From Metellina segmentata (Eukaryota > Arthropoda > Arachnida > Araneae > Tetragnathidae): a DNA stretch of 64,000 nucleotides. Position 1 is the first letter of the stretch. Every line of letters starts with the position of its first letter. The notes beneath the pieces were generated by a model that was not told the origin of the DNA, did no database searches, and worked only from the letters and a program-made list of their open reading frames with translations. Positions 61,747 through 64,000 of the stretch are shown here, piece after piece. Location: contig OX375883.1 in NCBI GenBank assembly GCA_947359465.1, positions 95,864,293 to 95,928,292 on the forward strand. The letters run 5' to 3'. Made by a program: the position numbers and the translations under genes.

Positions 61747-64000
61747 TACTTTAATAACAATATGCAATTTATATCTACCTCCTAATACCCATATCGCCGC
61801 ATTTGACTTAAATAATTTGATAGATCAAATACCGCAACCATTCATCATACTTGGTGACCTAAATGGCCATCATATTCTCTGGGGCAGTTCAGACATTAAT
61901 CGTAGAGGCAAACAGATCGAAAAATTAATAACAGACAATGATTTATGCATCATTAATAACGGCCAACCTACTTACTTTCACTCATCTTCACTTACTTACC
62001 ATTCAATAGATCTGGCAATTTGCACTCCATCAATTTTACCATTTTGGACTTTTTCTGTGGATCCTTACTTTTACAATAGTGACCATTATCTTATAAAAGT
62101 AAAATATGCAAGCCAATACCAACCTCCCTATGTCAGCCAACCTAACTATATATTTGAAACTGCCAACTGGCCACTTTTTACTAGCCTTGCTGACATTACT
62201 AACACGGTAGAATATGATGATATCGATGAAGTTACTAATAAAATAACAGACATAATCATAGCTAGTGCTGACGCCTCAATTAAAAAAGTAAGAAATGCGC
62301 CTAAAAAACAAAAGAAACCTTGGTGGAATGAGGAATGCAGCGATGCCTATCGGAAGCAAAGGAAAGCCTGGAATATCTTCAATATATATCCAACAAGAGA
62401 AAACTTTATTATTTACAAAAATACAAAAGCGGTATTTCGAAAAATACAAACACGTAGTCGAAGGGATTCTTGGATTAACTATGTAAATAGTAAAACCACA
62501 AGTAAACAATTGTGGAACAGGATTAAAAGGATTTCCGGTGTTTACCCCAATAGACAAATTTCTATTCTTGAACATAATAATCAAATAAAATCGACACCCA
62601 AAGACATAGCAAACACAATTGCTTCATGCTTTTCCGAAATATCCAGCTCCAATAACTACTCTGAAAGTTTTAAAAAAATTAAAATTGCATCTGAAAAGAA
62701 TAAAGTTAATTTTACTTCAAACCGCATATTATCTTATAATTGTAATTTTACCTTTTCTGAATTGACAAAGGCTTTTTCCTTAGTTCCCAAATCAACTCCC
62801 GGCCCAGATAATATTTGTTACATCATGCTCAAACATCTCTCAAATAGTTCTCTAAATAACCTCCTGAAATTTTATAACAGAATTTGGAACTAGCACACTT
62901 TTCCGCAGTCATGGAGATATGCTACCATAATACCCATCCTTAAACCGAATAAAGACCCCGAAAACCCTTCGAACTACCGTCCAATAGCCCTGACAGGCTG
63001 CTTATGCAAAATTCTAGAAAAGATGGTCAACTCGCGGTTAATTCATATTTTAGAAAAAGACAAATGTCTCTCTCCGCTTCAAAGTGGTTTCCGTAAAGGT
63101 CGATCCACTGTTGACAATTTGGTCGCTCTCGAGACTGAAATTAGAAATGCTTTTGTACAAAATAAACATTTCGTCTCGATTTTCTTCGATATCGAAAAAG
63201 CGTACGACCGAACATGGAGGTATGGAATTTTAAAGGACATTTTTAACAATAATATAAGAGGGAATCTGCCTATTTTTATTCAAAATTTTTTAGAAAAAAG
63301 ATATTTTAAAGTAAGGATTGGATCGATTTTCTCAGATGTTTTTATTCAAGAGGAGGGAGTACCACAAGGCAATGTTTTAAGTGTTACTTTATTTATATTT
63401 TAAAAATTAACAATATTGTTTCTCAATTGCCTCCATCTGTGAAAGGTCTTATTTACGTTGACGATCTGCAAATTTCATGCGCAGCTAAAGACATTCGTTT
63501 AATTGAAAGACAACTTCAACAGGCCGTTAACAAAATCACGCATTGGACTAATGAAAATGGTTTCAGTTTCTCACCTTCCAAAACCGCGTGTGTTCATTTT
63601 TGTAAAAAACGAAATCTTCACCTTGACCCTGAAATATTTTTCAAAGATATTTTAATTAATGTTGTGGACAGCATAAAATTTTTATGTATCATATTTGACA
63701 AGAAGTTGACTTTTCAACCGCATATTTTAAACCTACGCAAACGTTGTGAAAAGGCCCTCAACATATTAAGAGTTTTATCTAAGTTATCATGGGGATCTGA
63801 TCGGAATTGTCTTTTTTAAATATATAGAACTTTAATACGATCAAAATTATATTACGGCTGCGTGGTGTATGGTTCAGCCAGAAAATCTGCTCTTCAAACT
63901 CTGAATACTATACACCACGCAGCTTTACGTTTATGTTCTGGTGCCTTTAGGACTTCACCCGTAAGCAGCTTGTATGTAGACTCATCTGAACCATCCCTCG
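61747..64000 (+). pseudogene. Jockey-clade LINE (endonuclease and reverse transcriptase), broken
   Basis: The frame begins inside the apurinic-type endonuclease (NLYLPPNTH, FIILGDLNGHHILWG, then SDHYLIKV near 62080). A linker with KPWWNEECSDAYRKQRKAW follows, then reverse transcriptase: [53 protein letters not shown] and YVDD (63454-63465). It then continues into the thumb region to the window end. An in-frame TAG at 62891-62893, a frameshift near 63400 and a stop at 63817-63819 inactivate it. It is 5'-truncated at the BEL junction. The same clade supplied the fragments at 16395 and 19222, but these are not the same copy. Confidence 0.9.

Overview
The window looks like repeat-dense nuclear DNA from an arthropod, most likely a chelicerate and plausibly a spider. 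It is AT-rich, has spliceosomal signals (TTTATTTCAG acceptors), several superfamilies of eukaryotic transposons, a tRNA-derived SINE family and arrays of C2H2 zinc fingers. No bacterial operon, rRNA gene, true tRNA gene or CRISPR array is visible. The lineage is an inference from the mixture of elements; no single-copy marker gene confirms it.

Layout. 1-4.45 kb: the end of a small DNA transposon, then a pile of tRNA-derived SINEs in both orientations. 4.45-9.18 kb: a nearly complete Ty3/gypsy (CsRn1-type) retrotransposon on the minus strand, with 276-bp LTRs and a GCGT target duplication, inserted inside a SINE. 10.5-21.2 kb: DNA-transposon debris: a 1.2-kb hAT element, a copia RNase H relic, a 2.8-kb imperfect palindrome made of two facing halves of a transposase gene, LINE pieces, and two related hAT copies, one carrying a nested TTAA element.

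22.4-59.6 kb: a tandem family of three C2H2 zinc-finger genes, all on the plus strand. Gene A (22.5-24.2 kb) is broken by a lost start codon and a 2-bp deletion. Genes B (28.6-30.9 kb) and C (51.7-54.6 kb) have long open frames. B and C sit in direct segmental duplications whose boundary sequence recurs near 27.3, 43.0 and 59.5 kb. Each unit was later loaded with its own insertions. The 3' flank of B holds a three-layer nest of transposons (30.87-35.58 kb); the C unit holds a 6.4-kb PIF/Harbinger element (43.85-50.21 kb) that itself contains another transposon.

59.6-64 kb: the 3' end and LTR of a BEL/Pao retrotransposon on the minus strand, abutting a 5'-truncated, mutated Jockey-type LINE on the plus strand that runs off the window.

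The only plausible host genes are the zinc-finger genes. They evolve by tandem duplication of 168-bp two-finger units, by a 693-bp block duplication in C, and by whole-gene duplication, while transposons insert around them. A short leader reading frame shared by B and C but absent from A, and fossil fingers lying out of frame behind B and C, are the least ordinary features. Most other coding potential belongs to decayed mobile elements.
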